Shown here: piece after piece, positions 31,871 to 43,831 of the stretch
Layout of the letters: each line of letters starts with the position of its first letter
How positions within the stretch are numbered: position 1 is the stretch's first letter
NCBI RefSeq assembly: GCF_000003815.2
Contig: NC_049985.1
Location: forward strand, 21,713,945 to 21,777,944
DNA: 64,000 nucleotides
Source: Branchiostoma floridae
Taxonomy: Eukaryota > Chordata > Leptocardii > Amphioxiformes > Branchiostomatidae
Direction: 5' to 3'
Notes under the pieces: generated by a model
Seen by the model: only the letters and a program-made list of their open reading frames with translations
Database searches by the model: none
What the model was told of the DNA's origin: nothing
Made by a program: the position numbers and the translations under genes

Positions 31871-32865
31871 TTCTGGTTGATGTAATGCATCTGTGTCGGC
31901 CATCTTCTTTGGAGTTTCCGATAACCAAAACCACGGCAATAATTAATGGATGACTTTAATTGAACTTTATGCTCATTAAACTCAGTACATTTCATGGTAA
32001 TAAAACAGAAGAATGTGATATGAGAATGTGGTAAGTTACTACATCCAAGATGACTAATGTATCCTAGTATAAGATGTCGACTTTTTCTCGCTTCTTAACT
32101 TAAGACAGCGGCAAATTTACGGCAGGCGGTGATTAGATTACGTGATTTATATCATATTGCATAAGCAATATGATTTTTTGATATACTATTTAAATTCGAG
32201 ATCTATGAAACTATAATAATCTCCATAAAAAGAGACGGGATTAAAATACTCGATTTTGTTTTTTTTCTGGAACCATCAACAATTTGTAATGACAGTGCCT
32301 TTTTCGCACGACAACTGATTTATATGTGCGTCAAACCACAAATCACTATCAAAAGCCTCTGGCTCTCCTGGATGTTTAAAGTCACATTAAAATGATAAGA
32401 GACAAGCATTACCCCATTCTAAATGATCGCCTTTAGATAGTAAAAGCGTATTTAAGAGTAACATCATTAATCTAGATGTGTACATGTATAGGAGCGGTTA
32501 CACTATGGACCCTTGCATTAGGTAGAACTGCTGTTTTCCAGGTTTTGAAATAATGAATGAAGACCTTTATTGTACAGTTTTGCCCAACCGAGCTAAGTAC
32601 AGGTCACAACAAGCCAAAACATATATACAACTAGAGTTCAACGAACCCATCTCTTCGCCAAATAATCATGCCTTTATCTAAGACTTTAAGATCTTATTCA
32701 TGTATTACTAAACAGCAAATGACTGCATGAACTGTGTTCCTCACAAACACACAAATATTACCAAAAACCAGACTGTGACCTGACAGATGACATGGTAGCA
32801 TCCCTGGTCAATCAGAATTCCATGCTTGTCAAAGACTTTGTCCCCGGCGTAAGGGCGTCCAGCTT

Positions 32866-34196
32866 AGGCTAGGGTCACAATTGGCCCGGTGCCCGTCAGG
32901 GATGTAGCCCCGGCCGGGCTCTGAAGTCGGGCGGACACCGGCTGTTTACCGGCTGTCGTGGTCACAATCAAACGTTGCCTTCGCGCTGCCCCATGGGGGT
33001 CCCGGAGTGTTCCGGCGGGCACCCCGTCATTTTTCTTTAAAAAATTTCCACCTTCCTAGGTTCGTCTCCGGCAGACACCCGTCAGATGTTCTGACGGTGT
33101 CCTGTAGTCACCCCTGCGGGGTCCGACAGGGTAACGTTTGTCTCTCACAGCCCGGTGGGGCAGTTGTAGGGTCCCTGCCGCATGCCCTGCGAACAACGGC
33201 AGGGAACCAGGCAGGCTCCTGGTGGGCACTCTTTAAGGGGTATAAAAGCAAGCATTGCCTGCATGAACTTGGAGTACTGGTACGTCGGGGTCCGTTCACT
33301 GCGGCACGGTTTTTTTCGCCAACTTTTCCTCGCACTCGCACTGACGTGCGGCACTGTTACGTTTCTAAACTAAACTAAATAAACATGTTATTGGAATTTT
33401 TAATGTCGGCGGATGACTTGCCAAACTGTTGAGGCCTATATTTTTATATTTGTAAAACGAAAAAAATGGCTTATGGGTCCGAATGACTGCAAGTTTGGCG
33501 TTCCGTCGGCCAATTGCAGAGGAAACGTCCTTCTTCAGCCAAACATCTTTCTTCAGCTTGTTTCTATAGTCTGGGGTTGTAATATCGTAAAAAACATAGA
33601 AGCTTTCTATGAAGGAGGCTATCTGTTCGTCCTGCTTCTCAGTGATGCAGCCTATTATGTGGTCTGTTGCGTGGTCCCCCTCTGTTCAGCCCTTGTCTGC
33701 AGAAGTTTCTGTTGCTGAATTCTTCCGCCTGCCTAGTGGGCTAAGGGCTGTTCCTTTGTCTTCTCCTTTCCCTTGGTATAGCGCTATGCACTTAACTCCA
33801 CTGTAATACGAGAACTGTGTGATACGTGTAAGTTCACGGCTTTTGTCCTTTCACGTGATCTGTGACGTCACATATTTGACCCGGTGTTACGAATTACACA
33901 CTTTTATTCCGTAAACCTGGTCTTTGACGTAACGAATTTATTCCGACAGACTGCCGGCAACCGGAGGGGTCCCTCTCGGTGTTGTCACGATAAGGTCGCG
34001 GGGTGGTTGTACGAGCGGGTCCCTGGTTCATTTTAACTCAGACTTAAATTGAACCAGGGTCCCGGCCGGGCCTCAAAATACCCCGGCAGCCGCGAGGTGT
34101 CCCACAGGGCAACGCAGGGGTCACGCCCGAAAGTGCCCAAAAACAGCCCGTGAATTGCCCGGCAGGGCCCCTTTTTCGAATTGTGACCTAAGCCTT
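32866..34196. mobile_element. 1.3-kb inverted-repeat element related to the GGCCGGG family
   Basis: The left end TAGGCTAGGGTCACAATTGG is mirrored by CGAATTGTGACCTAAGCC at the right. CCCCGGCCGGG and CCCGGCCGGGCC occur near both ends. The interior is much longer and GC-richer than in the small MITEs and contains part of a CACTGCGG element (about 33285-33310). ORFs up to 123 codons exist, but none looks like a transposase to me. Confidence 0.6.
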
Positions 34197-34299
34197 ACAA
34201 GCTAAGGCTGCTCCAGCAAAACATCTGTATAACAGCTGTGTCCATAGATATAGGTCAAAATGAGATATATAGAGCAGAGTTTATTTCTGTTAATAAGTT

Positions 34300-35330
34300 T
34301 TGCTGCAGTACCTTAGGAAGCCGCTATGGGGCCCACTATCATAATTTATCTTCGTTTTCCTGACCCCTACCCACCTACCAAATATTATCAGGATTTTTTC
34401 AAGGCTTCTCGAGTTATGCATTCCACAAACAAACGGACGCACACACTCGGCCCGCTACCGTCCTAACGGAAAATGCTACGTCAACTATTTTTGAACACAA
34501 CCTTCCTTTCCGCAACTGCTACTTAAATACTAAATATCATGAAAATCCATACACAGCTTCTTGAGTTATATGATGTTGGCATGGATTTATGAACTTTCCT
34601 CATTAATTATGCAAATTAGCTACTGATTTGCATAATTAATATTACATTGTATAAGTCATCACTTATTCTATCTACATACCGAAAATCCTGGTGATCCGTT
34701 TACACGTTCTCGAGTTATTCTCGTCCAAAGTTTGAACGGAAATCGGTGCCTGCAGTTCCCAAAAAGCCGCTAGGGGGTCCAAACTCACAGCACTTACTCT
34801 CTGTTCCGAGGGCTATCTACCACTCAAAAATCATGACCACAGCATGTCCAGAACACGAAGTGTCAAAATTAAAAGTTTTGCTGCAGTACCTTAGGCAGCC
34901 ACTAGGGTGCCCATTATCGAACTTGACCTTCGTTTTTCTAACCGTCATCCACCTAACAAATATAATCAGGATCCATTTAAGGGTTCTCGAGTTATCTTGC
35001 ATACAGACAAACGCACTTACATACAAATCCCGCTGCAGCACCGTAGGTAAGAGCCAGGTAAACCATTTTCGCACTTGACCTTCCTCTCTAAAACCGCTAC
35101 ACAACTACCAAGTTTCGTGAAAATCGCCTAGCTAGATTTTGACTTATGATGCCCAAAACAAACCGCAAAAAACATACCAAGCTTGTTGCAGTACCGTAGG
35201 AAAACGCCAGGTAAACCGTTTTCAAACTTGGCATTCCTTTCGACAACCGCTACACACCTACCAAAAATCACAAAGTTTCATCCACAATTTCTCGAGTTAT
35301 ATGCTGTTGACCTACATTCAGACCCAAGTC
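34300..35330. repeat. Array of about 150-bp units with CTCGAGTTAT
   Basis: At least six diverged units share TTGCTGCAGTACCTTAGG, GCCGCTAGGGGGYCC, ACTTGACCTTCGTTTT, CACCTACCAAATATYAT and CTCGAGTTAT. Single inverted units appear at 38120-38265 and 50160-50315, so the monomer also exists dispersed. Confidence 0.75.
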
Positions 35331-35339
35331 GACAAAAAC

Positions 35340-35625
35340 ATACTCTTCTTGGCGAAGAGAATAAAAGTATTACAAATCTACCATAACACAGAAGTTCGGC
35401 TTCTTCTCGCTTCTTGGTAATGGTGAAAATGTAGGCCTGTATGGGTTTAGCTATGGTCGGTTTGTCAAAACGTAAGAGGAATATACACTTGTCAGTGCTA
35501 CTCAGGTGTCTGAAATGAGGGAATCTACTTTCTTTGTAATTAGATAGAGCATTTCTATCATTGGCATACATTTCTATCATTGGCATATCACAATCAACAG
35601 TGAAGTGCACTTCATCTTATAAATG
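35340..35625 (-). repeat. Retrotransposon-tail fragment
   Basis: Shares AACACAGAAGTTCGGCTTCT, CGCTTCTTGGTAATGGTGAA and ACTTTCT...ATTTCTATCATTGGCAT with the 20343-21640 region. No intact protein domain. Confidence 0.5.
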
Positions 35626-35695
35626 ATAATAATAAATTGCCAATCATGGAGCTCAGCTCGAGCCTTAGATCACACCGATGTGTATGAGAGGTAAA

Positions 35696-35857
35696 CTCTC
35701 CAAGCTGAGCTAGGTTCGGCAAAAGTTTTGATGTGTGTTTGATTTTTTTTCCGTGTTTATGTCACGAGACAAGAAAACGGTACAAAATAGAAAGCCCGAT
35801 AAAACGAAAAAACAGGTCAAAAACAGCCGAAGCTGAATCTATATATCTACTTGGAGG
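35696..35857. mobile_element. MITE, AGAGGTTCGGCTCC family (copy 3)
   Basis: Core CGTGTTTATGTCACGAGACA and AGAAAGCCCGATAAAACG is nearly identical to copy 2, while the outer inverted repeats (CTCCAAGCTGAGC, CTACTTGGAG) are more eroded. Confidence 0.6.
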
Positions 35858-36279
35858 GTATGATGGGAGCTAATCATATGCAATATGACGTTTTCATCAC
35901 TACCAGAGGATAAGACGGAAATTTGAACCACAAATTCACAGCCCGTTCAGTCTTGACACTCAAGTGAGACCCTAATCCGTATGAAACTTCAAGTGTCTGT
36001 TGATTGTATGGCGTCGTCATCGTCTGTTCAAAAACTATGAACTAAATATCGCATCTGGGTTATGTTTCAATCGGCCATTGATAAAAATGCCATGTTGGCC
36101 GCCTTTGTCGACGCTTCTAGATCTACAATAGTAGTACATGTACGTCGTAAATCGTTAGTAAAGGCAAAGTGAGGTTATAATAAGAACCTATAATTGCGTA
36201 CCACCTACTAATGTAATAACTTTGTCCTGATATGCAGCTTGTACTCTTCAATACAAACCTGGTGCGTTACCTGGTTTAA

Positions 36280-36961
36280 GAACCCTTCACACGAGAGCAA
36301 TAAGCCGAAAAACCATCAGAATGCATATGAAAATTCATTTCTATTCCTAGGAATTCATAGTGTATTCTAGAAATTCTTACTGCATTCCAAATATTTGTGC
36401 ACGTTATTTTGACTGGCCGGAAAGTTTTTTACATGCTAAAAACTTTCGAGGTGCCTTCAAAGTGCATTCTAAGTTATTTTAACTATTCTAACTGCAGCAT
36501 GACCGTACTCTACGGCATTCCAACATTATTCGAAACATTCTCATCTCATTCGATGGAGAACAGAAACGGCAAGCCACTTCGAATCCTTCTAGAATGTGAC
36601 CAAAAGAATATCTGGAATGCAGTGAAAATTTCTTTTGCCATTTGGAATTCCCACCCGAATGGCTCTGAATGTGGCACGAATTTTGCAAATATTTCATTCC
36701 GGCTGGTTCTGCTTGATTCCTGCTTAGGCCTGGGTCACAATTCCCAACCCAGGGCCCAGCCAGGTAGCTTTCGGGAACGAAAAATAAGACAAGAAAGGCA
36801 ACAAAACACACATAAAAAAGAAAGAAAAAATTAGTCAGGAGCATAATTTGTGTATATTCCTGGGTAGATACTTTTATTTTTCGTTTTCGAAAACAGCCCG
36901 GCCGGGCCCCGGTTTGGAAATCTGACCCATGCCTAACTCGCTTTCAGTGTGAAGGACCTAT
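36280..36961. mobile_element. CCCTTCACACGAGAGCAA element, copy 2, carrying a nested MITE
   Basis: Matches 24335-24665 at both ends (AACCCTTCACACGAGAGCAA; TTTCAGTGTGAAGGACC) and in the body (TTTCATTCCGGCTGGTT). It is interrupted at 36726-36933 by a GGCCGGG-family MITE. Confidence 0.7.
36726..36933. mobile_element. MITE, GGCCGGG family, nested with defined empty site
   Basis: GGCCTGGGTCACAATTCCCA at the left and CCGGTTTGGAAATCTGACCC at the right. Copy 1 of the host element reads TTCCTGCTAATTCGG across the site, whereas here the flanks are CCTGCTTA and TAACTCG, implying a TA-containing target. Confidence 0.8.
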
Positions 36962-38119
36962 ACCCTGTATGCAATACAAACAAACAAATAAACAAACAAA
37001 CGTATGCCAAATGCAACCTGTTATCATGGAGTTATTTTGTCTGGTTATTAGGTCATAGGACGGTTTCCAGTTATCTTTAGACCTTTTCCCGCTAAAATAC
37101 TTCTAAACGTTCAAGATATGTCATTGAGATGGTGGCTAAAATTGGTCCCCCACGTGGTGCCGGCGGCGGTTCTTTTGTTCACCTGTCATTATGATAAATG
37201 ACTATTTAGATATTGCAACGCCCCTGCAGCTATAGGTGTGGTCTGACTCTTACCATTTGAAGTCAGGAGTCAAATTCATTTTGTAGATTATAGTACTCAT
37301 AAAAGTAGCATGTGTACTTGCGTTTTTGCACTATCAATTTACTGCGATGTGACCTGTACTTGTGACCCAGCGGGTATATATGTAATGATAGAATGTAGTC
37401 AATCTTCTCCTTCTAGCTTCTTGATTATATGCAGATAAAATTTAGATAGTCAATGTATGATTTTAGCCTCCCTCGCAGACCTTTTCAGCGGAGGAGTTTT
37501 TTGGGGGGAAGGGGGTCACTTTTGAAATGCACTTCCTAAGTATCAATGACCTTGGAACTGTTTTTATATTTTAAACATTGTTTGTGTATGAATGGATATA
37601 ACGTTAACGTTATGTATGTATGTATGTATGTACGGACCTTGTAAAATTACCTCTCTTTGTGGTTAAATGGTATTTTTATGAATTACTTTGACTACTAGAT
37701 TATTAAATATTGACAATGTCACGAGTCAAAGTCATCGCATTTGAAAATTGATAGACACACGAGGGTATATTTCACCTGACGAAGGACATTGGAACTGCGA
37801 ACATCGGTCGATCTCTAAAAATCCTGCGATGATCGAGAGAACATCGGGCGTATTACTGACGAAAATGTAATTTAGAGCTCACAGAAACGTCGTACGATCG
37901 ATTTTCCTGCTGTGGGACAGGGTATGATGTTAAAAAGGAGAATAAACTGAACGAGCAGACAAAGCCCTTTCATTAGCATCTTGTCATGTCAACCATGCTG
38001 GAAGGCGTTGTGGCCAGGCACGCATGCGCAGATGTTACGACATAAGTCGCAAGGTGGCGCTTTTAAACAGAGATCATTATTTACCATGGTGGTCTGTTTA
38101 TTACCATGTTTATGTGTGC

Positions 38120-38265
38120 ATGTGCGTGTTTGTGATTGTGGACAACATAACTCGAGAAGCTGTGGGTTGATATTTAGTAGGTGGGTAGGGGTTCGATAAT
38201 CAGCCTCCTATTGGCTTTAATTTTCTACAGCACTGCGGTGGAACTTCCGATTTTGATATTTCGTG
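38120..38265 (-). repeat. Single CTCGAGTTAT monomer
   Basis: Contains GACAACATAACTCGAGAAGC, TGATATTTAGTAGGTGGGTA and ACAGCACTGCGGTGGAACTT, the reverse complement of the unit arrayed at 34300-35330. Confidence 0.6.
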
Positions 38266-38316
38266 GTTTGCACATGCTGCTCTTGGTTGTGTAAGGGGAT
38301 AGGTTTCGTCGCATCT

Positions 38317-38717
38317 TATACACCTTTCTCACGCGGCGGCCATGATAGATCGAAGAAGAGGTCAATGAGGCAAACAGACAAAACTTATTTCTAAGATCAG
38401 GTCCCATTTAGTTTTCCCCCAAACCACACAAATTTTCATGATATAAGATAGAATAATAAATATTACAAGAAGTGTTATGCACCGAAAGATGTAGCAATTT
38501 AGAGTAGTGTAGACTGACCCCATAGTCCCTTAAGAGATACAAAATAAAAACATAATAATGCAAATTTTTAACGAATTTGCAGCCATTCACTTATTGGTCG
38601 ATTTCCTAATTGGCAGGCTACCATTGGTCGAACTGCTAATTATGATGGACAGCCTTTTGTTTGCCACATTGAACTCGTTTTAGATCTATCATGGCCGCCG
38701 CGTGAGAAAGGTGTATA
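38317..38717. mobile_element. TA-flanked transposon with perfect 35-bp inverted repeats
   Basis: TATACACCTTTCTCACGCGG then CGGCCATGATAGATC at the left is exactly mirrored at 38683-38717. Outer TA dinucleotides suggest a Tc1/mariner-type TA target. 401 bp, no transposase. Perfect ends suggest recent mobility or selection on the ends. Confidence 0.85.
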
Positions 38718-40649
38718 GGCAAGTCGGAACCCAGTTTACATAATAAACAAGGAACTATGCATTTACAGCATAATTCGGCTGCATTACAAACAAGCGACAT
38801 ATATAACTTAATAGGATAGGGCTATTTAGTCAATTATGCTGTTATTAAATCGAAATTTGCATCATTTCTACGTGATTTTATTAGCACAATAGTTCTTGAT
38901 GAATTTCATACTTATGAAGGCTGACAATCAGGTCACGGTGAACATTGGTAGACTTTAGTTCCACAAATTATAATTTGAATTGCATAATTCATGTGGAAAT
39001 GCTATGAAATACCACTGTGAGGTCCGTTGTAAGGTACACTGTAGTGTTAAGTGACAAAATTATTTGGCGAAGGTATGAGGTCTTTGAGCTCTGATTGCAA
39101 ATGTTAAAACAAGAATGCAGAGCCCTAACGTGAAAATATATTACGTCTCTTCAACACGCTCGTGTTCTGACATAAGTCGTAAGGTGACGCTTTTACATGA
39201 TCAAGTGATGATCCTGCGAACTTTGGAATCTAGATAATTGTGAGAAAAAGTTTCGGTTTGTTCATGCTCGTAATGTAATTTGTATGACAGGGATAGAATT
39301 CGCAGGTCTTTAGGTTTTTAAGTTCGAATAAAAACGCGGAGGACAACGACAAATGAATCTATGAATTACACACGAGGGTCAACAGACAAAAAAAATAAGG
39401 AGTACATTTAAACAAAGATCTTAAAACAGGTTTCCTCCCAACCAATTCTTCTCCAACCTTTCTGTTAATACCTGGCATTTACCGGTAATCATTAGACGCA
39501 GTGGTGTGAAACAAAACACTTACATGCTCGCTTGCTGCTTAGCAATTTCTCTCTGATGGCCCTTTAATTTTCAGCGGCACAACCGGTTCACACTCTTAAC
39601 AGCTGTACATATGGAACAAAACGACACATTAGCTATAATGTACTACCACAATAATATCACATGAACACAACGAAAACAAAATGTTCTAAAACGATATAAC
39701 GAATTTCGGGCACAGATTGTGACACAACAATTATATTACTGGGCCAAGGTAAGACCAAATCTCCGCTCAAGGTGTCCCTTTGATACTATAATCCTCAGAC
39801 CTGTGAAACTGGCTTAATCGTAAGGCACATTAACCTATCCGCTAATTTACAACATAACCCGACCTAGCTTGTGGCTCGCTGCACACTTCAAACTGTCCAA
39901 CCTGCACTAAAAACCTAATGCGTAAATGACTCAGGAAGGACATCTGGCCAGGAGCTTTTGATAACTTTCTTAGACTCCATAGGAGGCTCTCTAGGCCTTT
40001 TTTTCTCTGTTTTTAGGGGGCCATTTCGATTTGCACTGGGTCGCCAAAATAAGAAACGGCGAACAGAACTTTATTATGAGCCCCCCCCCCCAATAAAATT
40101 AGCCCCAAAGAGCCTGCTATATCGAGACTTTAACTGTCTGATGTTTACCGAACTTATAACACCAAATGTCACAAGCAGCCAAAACATAACGACAATCAAA
40201 ACATTTGAGAAACATTTTCTACATTTGCAGCATACGTAGTGTTTTGGAGAATAATGCAGCAAAATAATAATTGTTTACAACCCCTTCTAACTAGAGGCTG
40301 CGATCTAGGTGTGATTGTTGAATTGAACAGATCGCTCAACGAATTTTGAAAGTTAGAGAACGAAATGTTTTCAGCTTCTAAAAGGGATTCAAAAATGTAA
40401 ACAGTTATCAGCTTATTGTGCAACAACTGCGGATGATATCATCTGACTGTACACATGTGTTTCTGAACATGCATGATAAAATAGCAGCTATAGACAACTT
40501 AGCAAACGATCGCAGTTTGTTTATCCGATCTGGTACTTCAACATTCTATCAACTGCCCAATCACTTTGTTTCCATACAAGGCACATACAAGGATTGAGAA
40601 ATTGGAAACGGTTTGGTTTAAACTGGTATTTATGAGATTTGGAGAAAAC

Positions 40650-40735
40650 AGGTTACAAGTGGCAGTGCGCAGATTCGGTGTCCCCGTTGCCATAGAGACG
40701 GGTTTGAATCCGCGTTTCGTTCCGGAGATCCTGGG
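40650..40735 (+). mobile_element. Possible tRNA-like relic
   Basis: GGGTTTGAATCCGCG resembles a B box, and GTGGCAGTGCG about 45 bases upstream is a poor A box. No tail or body recognised. Confidence 0.2.
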
Positions 40736-41063
40736 TTATTTTCCACTTATCCTGTCCAGTTAACATACCTGCTTTTCTCTTTATCACCAGCAAAAATGAA
40801 AGTCTTGAACAATGAGGACGACGATTACCGCCTTACTCAAGATTGTGCCGTCTTAGTGTGAGAAAAAGCTGCCCTAATTCTTTAACATTCCTACTACAGC
40901 TGTTAATCCATGGTTAAGCTACATTTAAGGGAATGTGATACGCCTTAGATAATACATGCCGTAATCTCACTACTGGTCCACTTTGGCAAGAATGCGATGG
41001 TGTCTTGATAGTCAACATAATATAGTCAACATGGTAACAAACGCATCCTACACACCTCTTTGG

Positions 41064-41193
41064 CTTAGGTCCCATTTCCAAACCGGCGCCCGGTCGGGAT
41101 GTTTGCCAAAACGAAAAAAAGTGTTTTCCAAGTCATATTTTCCGTTTTCGAATGCTACCCGGCCGGGCCCCGGGTTGGGAATTGGGACCTAGT
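41064..41193. mobile_element. MITE, GGCCGGG family (short copy)
   Basis: CTTAGGTCCCATTTCCAAAC ... CCCGGTCGGG at the left and CCCGGCCGGGCCCCGGGTTG ... GGGACCTAG at the right, around a 40-base core. Confidence 0.75.
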
Positions 41194-41203
41194 TCTTACT
41201 AAA

Positions 41204-41391
41204 GCTAACGTCACATTTCCAAAACGTGGCCCGGCCGGGCTGAAAAATAGAAATTTATGGGTAAAATTATCCACAAATAATGCTCACGACTATTCTCTTT
41301 ACGTCTTGTGCAGTTTGGTTTCTCTTATCACTTTTCGTTCCAGAAAGCTGCCCGGCCGGGCCCCGGGTTGGGAATCGGGACCTATGCCTTA
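41204..41391. mobile_element. MITE, GGCCGGG family
   Basis: CGTCACATTTCCAAAACGTG then GCCCGGCCGGGCTG at the left; CTGCCCGGCCGGGCCCCGGG then TTGGGAATCGGGACC at the right. It lies about ten bases after the 41064 copy, in the same orientation. Confidence 0.75.
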
Positions 41392-41898
41392 CCTAGCCAA
41401 AGTTAGGCTCTTAAGTCACATTTCGGAACCATTTCGCAAGATTGTTCTAGATAGAGAGCCTAGCAGCTTCAGATATTGTTTTCAACTATTTAAAATAGTT
41501 CAAAGGTATTACAAACATTATAAGAAAGGCATTGTTGTTACTTGAAATCGACTCTGTAAGGGAATGAAAATATGCAAACCGTAGGAAAAAACATTGACGT
41601 AGTGATGGTATTTGCCTAGGAAATGTAGGTATGGTCTAATCACCTGTAAATAATGAACACTGAATGAGCAAGTCATTGTTGTAATGACGATGATGAGAGT
41701 TCTAAATGTTTTAGGAAATCTTTAGGAAATGAGTCATCAGCCAAGAGGGGACTTCAGGGTTTTGACCACACAGACAGGGGATACCCGAATTCACGCCTAC
41801 ACAAGAAAAACAAGAAATAAATGTGAATCTGTGCATGCATGCATCAGTCAATTAACTGGACTAACTGTCCTATATATCAAGTTTTCGAATTACCTGTT

Positions 41899-42157
41899 CA
41901 CACACACACACACACACACAGAGTGAGAGAGAGAGAGAGAGACAGACACACTTAATCACAGAAACACATACACACATGCACACACACACACACATATATA
42001 CACACGAACACACACACACACACACACGAACACACACGCGAACACACACACACACATACACACACACGAACACATACACACACACACACGCGCACACACA
42101 CACACACATACACACACACACACACACACGAACACATACACACACACACACACACGA

Positions 42158-42188
<31 letters not shown>

Positions 42189-42385
42189 TGCATATACGCA
42201 CACACACAAGCACACATGCATGCATCCATGCAGACGCACACATACCACACACCAACACTCAAACACGAACTAACGCACACACATACAGACGCACATACTG
42301 TGCACACACATAGACACATGCAAACACGCAGACACACACACACACACACACAGAGTGTGTGGATGAGAGAGTGAGAGAGAGAGAC
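41899..42385. repeat. (CA)n and (GA)n microsatellite complex
   Basis: Nearly 500 bases of CA-rich dinucleotide repeat with ACGAACAC and ATACAC interruptions, bordered on both sides by AGTGTG/GAGAGA tracts. The long ORFs on both strands here are repeat artefacts. Confidence 0.97.
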
Positions 42386-42683
42386 TTTACACACATGGAT
42401 GAAAGTGTAACCTAACCTAGTTGTTTATATCTCAATTACAAAGTTCAGGCGACCTTCAAGGATTGTTGTTTTTCACCATGTACGATTAATTTTCTCTCTT
42501 GTCGTTTACACAAGGACTTGCCGTTTAAACTAATCTAGGAGCAAATCTCTTGTTATGTCTGAACAACATTCTCATATACTGCTGTGGGAATGGAACAAAT
42601 CCACTAAGAGATTATTCGGCGAGCGATTTTCATACAACCAGATCTTTGCTTGGGAAACCTCTGAGAGAAAATGTCGTCTGCAG

Positions 42684-42697
42684 GTTGCCTTGGTAAC
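42684..42697. promoter_or_regulatory. Perfect RFX X-box
   Basis: GTTGCCTTGGTAAC consists of two RFX half-sites (GTTGCC/GGTAAC) with a two-base spacer. It is 1.93 kb upstream of the start codon of Inturned-like copy 2. X-boxes mark ciliary genes and Inturned is ciliary, so this fits, but the distance and a single match keep confidence modest. Confidence 0.4.
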
Positions 42698-43520
42698 CGA
42701 TGACGTATTGGTTTGAAGTGGTTCAACATTTTAATCAAAACAAAAGTAATTTATCGGTTCCCAGCATAGGAAACTAATTGTCCGTGCAAAACAAACACAA
42801 AATTGAGGGCGAGACAGGCCCATAATTGTCGGCATTCACTCTGATAGCAACACCCTAACATAGTAACGAATTTCAAGCCTGCCGTCTTTTTGGCGCCAAC
42901 GTAAAAATCAGGAAAAAGGTAGCCAAGCTGAAGTTCCTTGGAAACGACTAAAATTTCTCAGGAAGTCATGATAATTCCAATACTAATTTGTGTAGTTAAA
43001 TTTGGTGCTATTTTGGAAGTAAAGTTACAGTATTTTGTGAGATTATACTAGTACATCTCAGGTCAACAGTGTATTTGAATGTTTTGAGTTTGTCATCGAA
43101 AAACGGGGATTTTCGAAAGGTTGTGTTCACTTTTGAGAAAAGAGAAGTGAAAGGTAGAACAACAAATAATTATGGATCTGCCAATCCTTTGAAGGGAACT
43201 ATTCGAAGGGAATGTAAGTAAGTTAACCCCGAAGTGAAAGTATTCTTAATTAATGTCGTCTTAATTAAACGTCTTGCTGCTATGTTATGCTAGGTCTATA
43301 ATTAGAGCGTCTGAGTGTCAACAAAAACTCTGGGGTTTCTTCAATCTTTTCAGATCCCCTCAAGAGACAAAAATTGTCCTCCGATTAGCCAAGGAAGGCC
43401 GTAGCGACTTAGAAAACTTTATCTTTGTTTATATCAATGTGGGATAAACTAGCGGAAGTAATTACACATTTTAAGGAGGCTCCCTGGCGATAGAAACGAC
43501 ATGCTTGTCACGAAAGTCTA

Positions 43521-43620
43521 NNNNNNNNNNNNNNNNNNNNNNNNNNNNNNNNNNNNNNNNNNNNNNNNNNNNNNNNNNNNNNNNNNNNNNNNNNNNNNNN
43601 NNNNNNNNNNNNNNNNNNNN
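43521..43620. other. Assembly gap of 100 Ns
   Basis: The run of N is exactly 100 bases, a conventional unknown-size filler. The 19 bases before it (43502-43520) are identical to the 19 bases after it (43621-43639). Confidence 0.99.
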
Positions 43621-43831
43621 TGCTTGTCACGAAAGTCTAGGAGATAATAGGCGCTGTGTCGCTTAGACTTTCAGTGTACGCTGTAATATGGAATACTGAC
43701 GGCGCCGTATCATATGAAAGGCCATGTTGATTTTATTATATGGATTACATCCTCTGGGAACTCCAAACATAACGCGAATCAGTGCATAAAAATAAAGTTT
43801 GGCCAAAGTTGCCTTCATCAAGAAATCTCAG

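Larger units (their letters stand above)
30532..32555. repeat. Segmental duplication, unit B
   Basis: Colinear with unit A, but interrupted by a hairpin repeat at 30997-31185 and a retroelement-like piece at about 31630-31870, neither present in A. The moderate divergence visible by eye implies an old event rather than an assembly duplicate. Confidence 0.85.

Noticed and set aside
33007-33378. 123-codon plus-strand ORF
   Set aside because: Inside the 1.3-kb inverted-repeat element; composition follows the GC-rich repeat, and no transposase motif was seen.
41870-42394. Long ORFs on both strands (up to 174 codons, Cys/Val- or His/Thr-rich)
   Set aside because: They translate a (CA)n/(GA)n microsatellite; every frame without a stop in such a tract is open.
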